NCBI GenBank assembly: GCA_017307735.1
Contig: JAFKGR010000008.1
Span: 62,001-126,000 of the forward strand
Length of the DNA: 64,000 nt
DNA from: Chitinophagaceae bacterium
GTDB lineage: Bacteria; Bacteroidota; Bacteroidia; Chitinophagales; Chitinophagaceae
Direction of reading: 5' to 3'
Each line of letters starts with the position of its first letter. Within the stretch, counting starts at the first letter, position 1. Positions 29,258 through 36,824 of this stretch are shown here, one piece after another. Made by a program: the position numbers and the translations under genes. The notes beneath the pieces are model-generated. The model saw nothing but the letters and a program-made list of their open reading frames with translations, was not told where the DNA came from and made no database searches.

Positions 29258-29920
29258 ATGAAGGCAATTGATTTGTTGAATGAATTTGAATTGCAGGCCG
29301 CTATATTTGATCTGGATGGCACCTTGCTCGACAATAATTATTATCACCGTATCAGTTGGATTGCTTATCTAAAAAATGCAGGCAGAAATATAACCGAAGA
29401 AGAATTCAATGAAAATATGAACGGCCGCACCAATCATGATGCTGTTCAATATATTTTCGGGAAAGATCTCAGCGAAGAAAAAATTACAAACATTACACTT
29501 GAGAAAGAAGCTGTTTACAGGGAAATGTATGCTCAATACATCAAACCTGTGCCCGGCCTGATAAATTTGTTGGAATTTTTCAGGAATAAAGGTTTGCTTA
29601 TGGCGATTGCTACTTCAGGAATTCAGCCCAACATCGACTTCATGTTTGATCATGTCCCCATCAAACCTTATTTCAAAGCCGTTATCAATTCGGCTCATAT
29701 TACCAATGGGAAACCGGATCCTGAGATCTATTTAAAAACCGCATCAACACTGAATGTGCAGCCTGAACATTGCCTTGTTTTTGAAGATGCTGTTGTGGGA
29801 ATTGAAGCGGCCAAATCTGCAGGGATGAAAGTTGTTGCAGTAGCGACAACGGAAGATAAAAAGGAATTATCAAACGCGGATTTGATTATTGATGATTACC
29901 GGGAGTTGATGGAAAATTAA
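29258..29920 (+). CDS. HAD-superfamily hydrolase (beta-phosphoglucomutase-like)
   Basis: A 220-residue HAD subfamily IA phosphatase or mutase. Motif I is FDLDGTLLD (nucleophile D18, D20), the helical cap follows, motif II is AIATSG, motif III the lysine of TNGKPDPEIY and motif IV EDAVVGIEAA. These residues support sugar-phosphate phosphatase or phosphoglucomutase-type chemistry; the substrate is open. I use the ATG at 29258 because the HAD motif then falls at the usual distance from the N-terminus. Confidence 0.87.
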   Translation: MKAIDLLNEFELQAAIFDLDGTLLDNNYYHRISWIAYLKNAGRNITEEEFNENMNGRTNHDAVQYIFGKDLSEEKITNITLEKEAVYREMYAQYIKPVPGLINLLEFFRNKGLLMAIATSGIQPNIDFMFDHVPIKPYFKAVINSAHITNGKPDPEIYLKTASTLNVQPEHCLVFEDAVVGIEAAKSAGMKVVAVATTEDKKELSNADLIIDDYRELMEN

Positions 29921-29995
29921 ATTTTGTTTTCTTTCGGTTTAAGAGAAAATTTATTGATTTGGTCAATTTCAATAGAGCCTATCGATAATTTTTTT

Positions 29996-30390
29996 GCCAT
30001 GAAAGTATGAATGAATTTTTTTGCCACGAAGTCACTAAGGCACAAAGCAGCACGAAGGATTTTCTTTGTGAACCTTAGAGTCCTTGTGTCCTGGTGGCAA
30101 GAATTAATTTTATAAGCCACGAATTCACGAATAAATATTTTTTTTGCCACGAAGTCTCAAAGGAAAAAAGCAGCACGAAGGATTTTCTTTGTGAACCTTA
30201 GATCCCTTGTGTCCTGGTGGCAAGAATTAATTTTACCGGCCACGAATTCACGAATGAATATTTATTTTGCCACGAAGTCACTAAGGCACAAAGCAGCACG
30301 AAGGATTTTCTTTGTGAACCTTAGAGCCCTTGTGTCCTGGTGGCAAGAATTAATTTTATAAGCCACGAATTCACGAATGAATTTTTTTTG
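29996..30390. repeat. Tandem array of the dispersed hairpin repeat (three units plus a partial)
   Basis: Units begin at 29996, 30116, 30239 and 30362 (the last partial), period 120-123 bases. In the third unit the left arm 30267-30293 begins TTGCCACGAAG and holds CTAAGGCACAAAG; the right arm 30310-30346 begins CTTTGTGAACCTTAG and ends GGTGGCAA. The arms pair imperfectly, with seven perfect outer bases TTGCCAC. Units are separated by AATTAATTTTA and a doubled cacgaat word. Two diverged copies lie at 1001-1230 in the same orientation. No transposase is encoded, so this is a non-autonomous or REP-like element. Confidence 0.85.
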
Positions 30391-30600
30391 CCGGAGCACA
30401 GGCATCATCATCTGGGAAAAAATTTATTGGAATGGTGTTTAGTAACAGCCAAGGAACTTGGTTATGTTCAAATCCGGCTCGACACACTTTTTTCAATGAA
30501 ACAGGCGCTGTAACTTTACCATTCTGCCGGGTTTTATGAAATTCCGGCCTATCGCTTTAACCCCTTTGCAGATGCAGTGTTTATGGAAAAAAAGTTGTAA
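30391..30600 (+). pseudogene. GNAT acetyltransferase remnant
   Basis: The frame ending with the TAA at 30598-30600 reads LGKNLLEWCLVTAKELGY, then VQIRLDTLFSMKQAL, a stop (30511-30513), and LYHSAGFYEIPAYRF and DAVFMEKKL. This is the C-terminal half of a GNAT protein (helix after motif A, then the LY.S.GFYEI..Y block). The N-terminal half is missing and the repeat array abuts the break, so the element's arrival or a deletion at its edge probably cut the gene; an in-frame nonsense codon has accrued as well. Confidence 0.8.
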
Positions 30601-30774
30601 CCGAAAAGAAATGAAATTCTGTTCCGGATTTTATTTTTCCCCCCTGAAATTAAATGTTCTGGGTTCGGATAGCATATTATTTTACACAGTGGTAACTTTG
30701 TAAGACATTTTTCAAAATGCTTTTTAAAATTTTTCCGTCTCATTTTTTTTATGATTCGCATTTAAACACCGGAG

Positions 30775-30802
30775 CATTTTTGAAGAAGCGGCAAAATTGC
30801 CG
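30775..30802 (+). promoter_or_regulatory. Probable promoter with dyad upstream of the aminotransferase
   Basis: CATTTTTG at 30775-30782 is one mismatch from TAnnTTTG. Immediately after it, at the expected transcription start, lies CGGCAA-AA-TTGCCG (30789-30802), a perfect 6-bp inverted repeat 19 bases before the ATG. A repressor operator or a leader hairpin would fit. Confidence 0.4.
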
Positions 30803-30821
30803 TTAGTTAAAACAACTTATC

Positions 30822-31943
30822 ATGAATTCCGAAAAACAACCATTTACCTATTTGAACACTGCAGGAGCCGGTTTGCTGTCTCCCGAATCAATTGCCGCTG
30901 CGGAAGATTTTCAAAATAAATCACTTGTCAATCCTCCGAAATATTTTTTTCAGTTTATGGATGAAGGGCTTCCTGATCTGCGGCAAAAAATGGCAGCCCT
31001 GCTTCATGCAAAACCCTCTCAGATTGCCTTTACACCAAATTTTTCATATAGCCTGCTGGCTGTCATCGACAGCATCAGGTCATCGGTCAAAAACGTTTTG
31101 CTCTACAAGGATGATTATCCTTCTCTCACCCTGCCGTTTGAATTGGGCGGTTTTCAAATTCATTATGTAGAAAATGAGGGAGGATTTGCAATTCCAGTTT
31201 CGAAGATTAAAGAAATTGCCTTAAAAGAAAAAGTTGAAGTGATTGCTATCAGCCATGTGCAGTTTTTGACGGGATTTGCAATCGACCTTAATGAGCTTGG
31301 TACTTTTTGTAGGGGAAATAATATTTCTCTGATTGTGGATGCTACCCAAAGTATGGGGGCATTTGATTTCAATTTTGAAACTTTACCGGTGGATGTTTTG
31401 ATAAGCAGTAGTTACAAATGGTTGAATGGAGGATTCGGTTCCGCTGTTATGTGTATCAAAGATTCATTCATGGAAAAATATCCGCCGAAATCGGCCGGAT
31501 TCGGAAGTATGAATCATGATGCCAATGGATGGACTTATAATCCGTCGGTACTCAGTTATGAACCCGGGCACCTGAATGTAGCCGGGTTGCTTCAATTACA
31601 AAAGGCATTGGAACAACGGTTAAAAACGGGTGTATCTGCGGTTGAAAAACATGATCGTTCTCTTATAAAGAGGCTGGCTACAGGATTGTCAGGTACTTCA
31701 TTCAAAGTTGCAGGCGGATACGATGCAGCGCAACTTGCGACCATCCTTTGTTTTGAGGCTGAAGAATCCGTTGGTAAATATCTTTCTGAAAAAAATATTG
31801 CAGTTACCTGGCGCAAGGGAAAGATCAGGGTTGGGCCTCATTTTTACAACACCAATGAAGATATTGACAGGTTGATAGGTGCTTTGAAAGAATGGGAATC
31901 CGAGCATAAAATTCCAACTTACAAAAAGCCGGTTAAAGCTTAG
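30822..31943 (+). CDS. Class V aminotransferase family protein
   Basis: A 373-residue PLP enzyme of the cysteine desulfurase/kynureninase-like class V fold. The Schiff-base lysine is Lys199 in SSSYKWLNGG; ISHVQFLTGFAIDL and IVDATQSMGAF carry the PLP-binding aspartate and the residues stacking on the ring. The missing C-terminal cysteine-loop of desulfurases argues against NifS or SufS activity. Substrate unknown. Monocistronic. Confidence 0.85.
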   Translation: MNSEKQPFTYLNTAGAGLLSPESIAAAEDFQNKSLVNPPKYFFQFMDEGLPDLRQKMAALLHAKPSQIAFTPNFSYSLLAVIDSIRSSVKNVLLYKDDYPSLTLPFELGGFQIHYVENEGGFAIPVSKIKEIALKEKVEVIAISHVQFLTGFAIDLNELGTFCRGNNISLIVDATQSMGAFDFNFETLPVDVLISSSYKWLNGGFGSAVMCIKDSFMEKYPPKSAGFGSMNHDANGWTYNPSVLSYEPGHLNVAGLLQLQKALEQRLKTGVSAVEKHDRSLIKRLATGLSGTSFKVAGGYDAAQLATILCFEAEESVGKYLSEKNIAVTWRKGKIRVGPHFYNTNEDIDRLIGALKEWESEHKIPTYKKPVKA

Positions 31944-32124
31944 GAAAAAGGAAGTTTTGGATTGCCAACCGGGTAAGTGTGTAATATATTTATGGGTTTG
32001 TTTATATGTTGCTTAGGGCAATTCAAATTTTTGCCAAAGCCGTTTTTTGGCAAGATAAACCGGGATCGATTGTTTAATATTTAAAGAAAGGGTCATACGT
32101 CGTGCTAAAAACGGTTTAAAATCT

Positions 32125-32154
32125 TTTGTGCAACAGATTTTTCCCTTACTTTTG
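32125..32154 (+). promoter_or_regulatory. Promoter of rpsF-rpsR-rplI
   Basis: TTTG at 32125-32128, an 18-base spacer and TACTTTTG at 32147-32154 match both Bacteroidota promoter elements exactly. The leader before rpsF is about 30 bases. Confidence 0.75.
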
Positions 32155-32190
32155 CAGCCCATTTTTAATATTTAATCACAAATCAAACGC

Positions 32191-32562
32191 ATGAAAAATT
32201 ACGAATTGATGGTGATCTTTACCCCTGTACTCTCTGAGGATGAGTTCAATCAGGCTCAGAAGAAGTACTCCACCTTCCTTACTGATAATGGTGGCGAGGT
32301 AGTGCATCAAAATGCCTGGGGATTAAGATCACTGGCGTATCCAATCCACAAAAAGACCACAGGTCTTTACTGGGTTTTGGAATACAAGGCGCCAACCGAC
32401 TTCAATGACAAGCTGAAGACTCAGCTTTTGCGTGATGAATCAGTCATCCGCCACATGTACACGGCTTTGGATAAATACGCCGTTGAATACAATGCCAGAA
32501 AGGCAAAGGGAGTTTCTTCCGCAGATTCTAAAGACAAAAAAGAGGAGGTAGCCAATGCCTAA
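32191..32562 (+). CDS. rpsF: Small ribosomal subunit protein bS6
   Basis: A 123-residue S6 with the usual [11 protein letters not shown] start, YWVLEYKAP and [10 protein letters not shown]. The C-terminal tail is Lys/Glu-rich. It binds bS18 on the 30S platform. Its leader has no Shine-Dalgarno, only A-rich sequence. The gene overlaps rpsR by eight bases. Confidence 0.96.
   Translation: MKNYELMVIFTPVLSEDEFNQAQKKYSTFLTDNGGEVVHQNAWGLRSLAYPIHKKTTGLYWVLEYKAPTDFNDKLKTQLLRDESVIRHMYTALDKYAVEYNARKAKGVSSADSKDKKEEVANA
32543..32548 (+). promoter_or_regulatory. Perfect Shine-Dalgarno of rpsR
   Basis: AGGAGG, extended to AGGAGGT, lies six bases before the rpsR ATG and inside the 3' end of rpsF. None of the other start regions examined in this window has a comparable match; most show only A-rich leaders. 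Confidence 0.85.
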
Positions 32563-32821
32563 GCAAAATGAAATTAAATACCTGACAGCCATCAAGGCTG
32601 ACAAGCGGCCAAAGAAATATTGCCGTTTCAAGAAAATGGGTATTAAGTACATCGATTACAAAGACGGAGATTTTCTGAAGAAGTTTCTCAATGAGCAGGG
32701 CAAATTGCTTCCCCGCCGAATTACAGGAAATTCACTGAAGTATCAGCGCAAAGTAAGCGAAGCTATCAAGAAGGCGCGCCAGATGGCAATTTTGCCTTAT
32801 GTAACGGATCTTTTTAAATAA
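32555..32821 (+). CDS. rpsR: Small ribosomal subunit protein bS18
   Basis: An 88-residue S18 with the diagnostic core [18 protein letters not shown] and [26 protein letters not shown]. Start overlaps rpsF, and a perfect Shine-Dalgarno precedes it. bS18 with bS6 and bS21 forms the pocket that holds the 16S 3' tail in Bacteroidota ribosomes. Confidence 0.97.
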   Translation: MPKQNEIKYLTAIKADKRPKKYCRFKKMGIKYIDYKDGDFLKKFLNEQGKLLPRRITGNSLKYQRKVSEAIKKARQMAILPYVTDLFK

Positions 32822-32906
32822 TTTTTTTCACCACCCTAATTTTCCTTCCGCAAAGTGGAGGAATTGAAAACTCACTTCAAAATGAGTTGGGTAAAAATGC
32901 AAAACA

Positions 32907-33353
32907 ATGCAGGTAATATTAGTACAAGATGTAAACAATTTGGGCGGAGCACACGAAATGGTAACGGTAAAAGACGGATATGGCCGTAATTATCTGATAC
33001 CTCAGGGGATGGCTGTAGAAGCTAATAAGTCCAATCTGGCCCGTTTAAAAGAACATCAGAAACAACAGGAAAAGAAAGAAGCCAAATTGCTGGCTGAAAT
33101 CAATGAAGTTAAATCTGCTCTTCAGGGAAGCCCTCTGCATATTGGCGCCAAGACGGGTACCACCGGTAAGATTTTCGGAAGGGTTACTGCAGTTCAGATT
33201 TCACGTGCCATTCACGAGCAGCGCGGATATGAAATTGACCGCAGGAAGATTTCATTCCCTGAAGAAGTGAAGGTATTGGGCAGCTACAAAGCACACATCG
33301 ACTTTGGCAATGGACATGATTTTGATGTGGATTTTGAAGTAGTGGCTGAATAA
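32907..33353 (+). CDS. rplI: Large ribosomal subunit protein bL9
   Basis: A 148-residue L9: N-terminal domain MQVILVQDVNNLG with KDGYGRNYLIPQG, the long connecting helix rich in Lys/Glu/Gln, and the C-terminal domain with KIFGRVTAVQI. Last gene of the rpsF-rpsR-rplI operon, ended by a terminator. Confidence 0.97.
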   Translation: MQVILVQDVNNLGGAHEMVTVKDGYGRNYLIPQGMAVEANKSNLARLKEHQKQQEKKEAKLLAEINEVKSALQGSPLHIGAKTGTTGKIFGRVTAVQISRAIHEQRGYEIDRRKISFPEEVKVLGSYKAHIDFGNGHDFDVDFEVVAE

Positions 33354-33376
33354 TTTTTTGAAAATAAATTTGTTGG

Positions 33377-33405
33377 AAAGACTGTCGGTTTTGGCAGTCT
33401 TTTTC
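33377..33405 (+). terminator. Terminator of the rpsF-rpsR-rplI operon
   Basis: AAAGACTG pairs with CAGTCTTT across a ten-base loop that can shorten by two extra pairs; the right arm runs into TTTTTC. It lies 24 bases after rplI. Confidence 0.85.
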
Positions 33406-33895
33406 ATTTTTGAGAAATGAGTAATTGTTTCAGTGTCTCAGAGGATTTCAACTGAGCTACGAGGATGAAAGAAATATTTATGAGAATTGGTTTCTTAGCC
33501 GGGCTGTTTCTCTGTTTGAGTTAAAGGCATCCCGGAGTTGTCTTGTCCTCATTTAATATCAGGTTTTCCGGTCTGCATAGTTTGTAATTGTTGGATTCCT
33601 TTTCTCTCATTATAAGGCCGGCGCTTCACTTAGATGATTGTTTTAAGATTATTTGTTCTGTTCAAATAGCCGGATAAAAGCCAAATCCACCCGTTTAAAA
33701 GGAAAAATCGCCCGTTTTCTCAAAAGCATTTCAAATCTGTTTGACAGGTATTTAATTTTAATACCAACTTATCCGTAATACATAAATCTATCCATCCTCC
33801 TGAAAAAGTCTGTTTTCTCTGTTTCTTTCAAGGCACACACCAGGCATTAACATAGTTGGCATACCACATCAAGGGCTTTTTTTGAAAATTAAAAT
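33406..33895. other. Intergenic region without recognised features
   Basis: About 490 bases between the rplI terminator and the next reading frame. Composition is AT-rich with many stops in all frames; a near-duplicated cCCGTTT word occurs at about 33690-33720. No tRNA, promoter of clear quality or protein remnant was found. Confidence 0.4.
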
Positions 33896-34477
33896 ATGCT
33901 CATTATGATGGTATTATCATTTTCGTCACAACCACATACAAAACAGGCCTCCATGGTTGAAACTTTTTTGTTTATGGAAGGCAAAACAGAATCTCTTTTG
34001 TCAACTACTATTCCGGGTGAAAATCCTGTCGTCATTTTTATTTCGCCCGGAGATGGTTCAGCCGTGATTTCATTTGAAAAAGGAGATTACGTTTTAGATG
34101 AAGGGAATGTTTATTACAAAAAAATCGGAGACAATCTTATCGGATTCCGGACAAACAAATTTGTCAGACTGGTGGCTGCTATTATGAATCCTCAGTTTGA
34201 ATTTCTTCATTCGTCATTATTTCTCATACATCAAAAGAGCCGCATTTTTAATCTGAACCAACATTATCCGGGATTTGAAATTTTGAATAAACAAATCTGG
34301 GATGGCCAGGATCATCCCGAAATGCAGGCTCAACCCATTGCAGATTTCCTGGCAGGTTTTGTTTGTGAATCCGCGAAAACCATTAGCGGCAATTTGAACA
34401 TCACTGCGGGTAATATTCCGGGAAGGCGGGATATACCTGAGCAGTTTATTGATAGAAATAAAATGTCTTTTGTTTAA
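33896..34477 (+). CDS. Hypothetical protein
   Basis: A 193-residue frame with no family I recognise. It has a hydrophobic N-terminus without a clean signal peptide and several beta-type stretches (PVVIFISPGDGSAVISFEKGDYVL), then a more helical part. An internal ATG at residue 20 (MVETFLFMEG) is an alternative start. It lies 94 bases before the first YWKNG lipoprotein gene, in the same direction. The length and lack of stops support coding, but not strongly. Confidence 0.5.
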   Translation: MLIMMVLSFSSQPHTKQASMVETFLFMEGKTESLLSTTIPGENPVVIFISPGDGSAVISFEKGDYVLDEGNVYYKKIGDNLIGFRTNKFVRLVAAIMNPQFEFLHSSLFLIHQKSRIFNLNQHYPGFEILNKQIWDGQDHPEMQAQPIADFLAGFVCESAKTISGNLNITAGNIPGRRDIPEQFIDRNKMSFV

Positions 34478-34571
34478 TAAAATGATGTGCATGCATAAAG
34501 TCCGTTGTTCATATCCTGATGAACATTGCCTGGTTTAGAAAAAATTAAATCAGAATAATAAAAAAAATTTT

Positions 34572-35630
34572 ATGAAACAGTTTTTTATTATAGCTCTTTT
34601 TGCACCGGTAATCTTTTTACAACTCAGTTCATGTTCAAAAGATGAAATGATTAAAGTTCCTGATTCAGGGAATAGAAAAGAGCCGATGATTTATTACTCC
34701 GGTGTGGCAACCAATTCTCTTGGTGCCGGAACCTGTTATTGGGAAAACGGTAAAAAAATTCCGCTTAATGATTCATCTGTTATGTCGTTGGAAACTTCCA
34801 TGTTTATTGACGGTACGAACATTTATGTAGCCGGTTCGGAATTGAATCATGGGGGAAGCGTGATAGCAAAATATTGGAAAAACGGAATTGAAACCCGCCT
34901 GTCAGACGGATCGAAAAGTGTTTTTGTAACCGGCGTTGCCGTTGATGGCGGAGATATTTACGTTTCCGGATATGAAGATAAAACCGGGGATGGCGATTAT
35001 GCGGCAAAATATTGGAAGAATGGTAAAGAAATCATCCTTACCAATGGATTAAAGAATGGCTTCACATCGGCGATTGCCATCAAAAACAAAAATGTGTTTG
35101 TGGCAGGCTATGAAGGGTCTGAGGCTAAAATCTGGAAAAATGGAGCGGAGCTGGATCTTCAGAAGAGAGGAGATAAAAGTTTTACAACAGGAATTTTTAT
35201 TTCAGGAGATGACTTGTATGTTTCCGGATACATCAGAACAGGAACAAAAACGATTCCTGTTTATTGGAAAAACGGGCTGATAAATGAATTGCCAACCATT
35301 AACGGCTATGCAGACACTAAGTCAATTTATGTTTCGGGTAATGATGTTTTTGTTGCAGGGAATGAATACTTCGGGGATCAGTCAAATACGGTGGTTTATA
35401 CAGTGGGCGCTTATTGGAAGAATGGAAAGGAACAACTTCTGACAGGCCCCAGAGACGAATCCAACGTTCAGGGATTGACTTTTTTTAATGGAGATGTATA
35501 TATAGTTGGTTCAATAAACCCGTGGCATACCGCCAGATTTGGGCATTGGAAAAACGGGGAATTCTTCCCGGTAATTGAGAGTACGTACATCGGAAGATTG
35601 AGTGATATTTTCATTGTACCCGGAGGGTGA
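34572..35630 (+). CDS. Lipoprotein with seven YWKNG repeats (predicted seven-bladed beta-propeller)
   Basis: A 352-residue lipoprotein (lipobox LQLSSC, Cys21). The mature part is built from seven units of about 42-48 residues, each with a W-(K/E)-NG turn (CYWENG, KYWKNG twice, KIWKNG, VYWKNG, AYWKNG, GHWKNG) followed by a strand such as IYVAGSE, IYVSGYE, VFVAGYE or LYVSGY. The repeat number and blade-like period suggest a seven-bladed propeller displayed on the cell surface or in the periplasm. A paralogue lies at 42672-43748. No enzymatic residues stand out; a binding role is inference. Confidence 0.75.
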   Translation: MKQFFIIALFAPVIFLQLSSCSKDEMIKVPDSGNRKEPMIYYSGVATNSLGAGTCYWENGKKIPLNDSSVMSLETSMFIDGTNIYVAGSELNHGGSVIAKYWKNGIETRLSDGSKSVFVTGVAVDGGDIYVSGYEDKTGDGDYAAKYWKNGKEIILTNGLKNGFTSAIAIKNKNVFVAGYEGSEAKIWKNGAELDLQKRGDKSFTTGIFISGDDLYVSGYIRTGTKTIPVYWKNGLINELPTINGYADTKSIYVSGNDVFVAGNEYFGDQSNTVVYTVGAYWKNGKEQLLTGPRDESNVQGLTFFNGDVYIVGSINPWHTARFGHWKNGEFFPVIESTYIGRLSDIFIVPGG

Positions 35631-35667
35631 CAACATCATTTCATTTTGTAATTCTAAAATTTATTTT

Positions 35668-35874
35668 ATGAAGAAGAGAAGTTCTAAAAGGTTATTGAAA
35701 CAGAGTTTTCAATCGGATATCAACAGATCCATTTTGTATTCGAATCTGATCCTGATTTTTTTATTGGTAATCTGTTTGGCTGTATGGATGGTGACGCTAA
35801 CCAAAAACCTGCTTCCCGTGATTGAAGAGGCTATCGCAAGCAGCCAGGGAGGAATTGATTTTACCGGTAAATAA
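35668..35874 (+). CDS. Small single-span membrane protein A
   Basis: A 68-residue protein: basic N-terminus (MKKRSSKRLLKQ), one hydrophobic span NLILIFLLVICLAVWM, then a short acidic end with LLPVIEEAI. It is similar in the span to the next mini-gene (NLIL, IC, VWM in register), so the two are probably duplicates. The orientation rule (basic side in) puts the C-terminus outside. Function unknown. Start chosen at the ATG at 35668 rather than an upstream frame extension. Confidence 0.55.
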   Translation: MKKRSSKRLLKQSFQSDINRSILYSNLILIFLLVICLAVWMVTLTKNLLPVIEEAIASSQGGIDFTGK

Positions 35875-35935
35875 AACAGGAAAAAGAATGAAAAAGGAAT
35901 TTTATTGAAAGTACTCCTAAACGAAATTGAAAGCT

Positions 35936-36136
35936 ATGACATTGAAACGAAATATTACGAAACAAAAACAAAGTGACATCGGCAGGAACCATTTATTTCA
36001 GGATCAAAATAAATATCTGTTGCTCGTCAATCTGATATTAATTTCTATAATCATAATCTGCGCGTCCGTCTGGATGTATTCAACAATCAATCAAATTATC
36101 GAACACGTGAGAGAAATAAATATCAGGACGAAATAA
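35936..36136 (+). CDS. Small single-span membrane protein B
   Basis: A 66-residue paralogue of the preceding gene: basic N-terminus MTLKRNITKQKQ, span LLLVNLILISIIIICASVW, then INQIIEHVREI. Starting at the ATG at 35936 avoids a TTG at 35927. The shared NLIL...IC..VWM pattern in two adjacent genes supports both being real. Function unknown. Confidence 0.55.
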   Translation: MTLKRNITKQKQSDIGRNHLFQDQNKYLLLVNLILISIIIICASVWMYSTINQIIEHVREINIRTK

Positions 36137-36262
36137 AACTCATTTGCTGAATTATGAAAGAAATGAAGAAAGGATATGGATACAAAGCGAATACTGAGAA
36201 TATCCGTAACAACGCAGAAAAAGCTATGTATTCATTTTAAAAAAATCAAAACTTCAACAACA

Positions 36263-36706
36263 ATGTTTACAATCAACAGAAAACACATAAAGGCGCTTCT
36301 TACTGTTCTGATAGCGCTGGCAACTACTTGTTTTCAGGCGCAGAATTTCTGGGCTGGATATGTCGCGAAACCCATTACGAAACCAGGATACGAAAACCTT
36401 AAATTCAGGTATCACGCTTTTGTCCGGACAGAAGGTGAAGATGATGATGCCGCCGCTGGTTTGTGGGTAAGGGTGGACAGAGGGGGCGGCAAAACAGGAT
36501 TCTTTGATAATATGCAAAAAGAGCCTATTCAGTCAACAGAGTGGAAAGAATATACCATAGAAGGAAGTGTGGACGATGATTATACCCGGATAGTTTTTGG
36601 TATTTGGTCCAGATACAACGGTAAGTTTTATATTGATGATGTCACCTTTGAGGTGCAAACAAAGGATAACAAATGGGAAACCATTTATAAAACCGGATAC
36701 TGTTGA
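36263..36706 (+). CDS. Small secreted beta-sandwich protein
   Basis: From the ATG at 36263 a 147-residue protein with a signal peptide (HIKALLTVLIALATTCFQAQ). The mature domain has the pattern AGLWVRVD...FFDNM...PI..TEWKEYTIEG...FGIW....FYIDDVTFEV, which I know as an accessory jelly-roll (carbohydrate-binding-like) domain attached to various Bacteroidota proteins; here it stands alone. An in-frame upstream start at 36176 would hide the signal peptide. Ligand unknown. Confidence 0.65.
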   Translation: MFTINRKHIKALLTVLIALATTCFQAQNFWAGYVAKPITKPGYENLKFRYHAFVRTEGEDDDAAAGLWVRVDRGGGKTGFFDNMQKEPIQSTEWKEYTIEGSVDDDYTRIVFGIWSRYNGKFYIDDVTFEVQTKDNKWETIYKTGYC

Positions 36707-36741
36707 CTGGTTTAATTAACGGCGGAAAATCATTGAGAACG

Positions 36742-36790
36742 ACAAAAGAAATATTGGAAACTGGTCTGAAGTTGACCACATTTCTTTTGT
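36742..36790. other. Long nested inverted repeat before the prolyl oligopeptidase
   Basis: ACAAAAGAAAT at 36742-36752 is the exact complement of ATTTCTTTTGT at 36780-36790 (11 bp). Inside, TGGTC...GACCA forms a second 5-bp arm around TGAAGTT. It ends 34 bases before the start at 36825. It may be a transcript hairpin between two operons or an operator. Confidence 0.55.
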
Positions 36791-36824
36791 TATTAGGACA
36801 CAGGCTGTAGAAAATTTATAAAAA

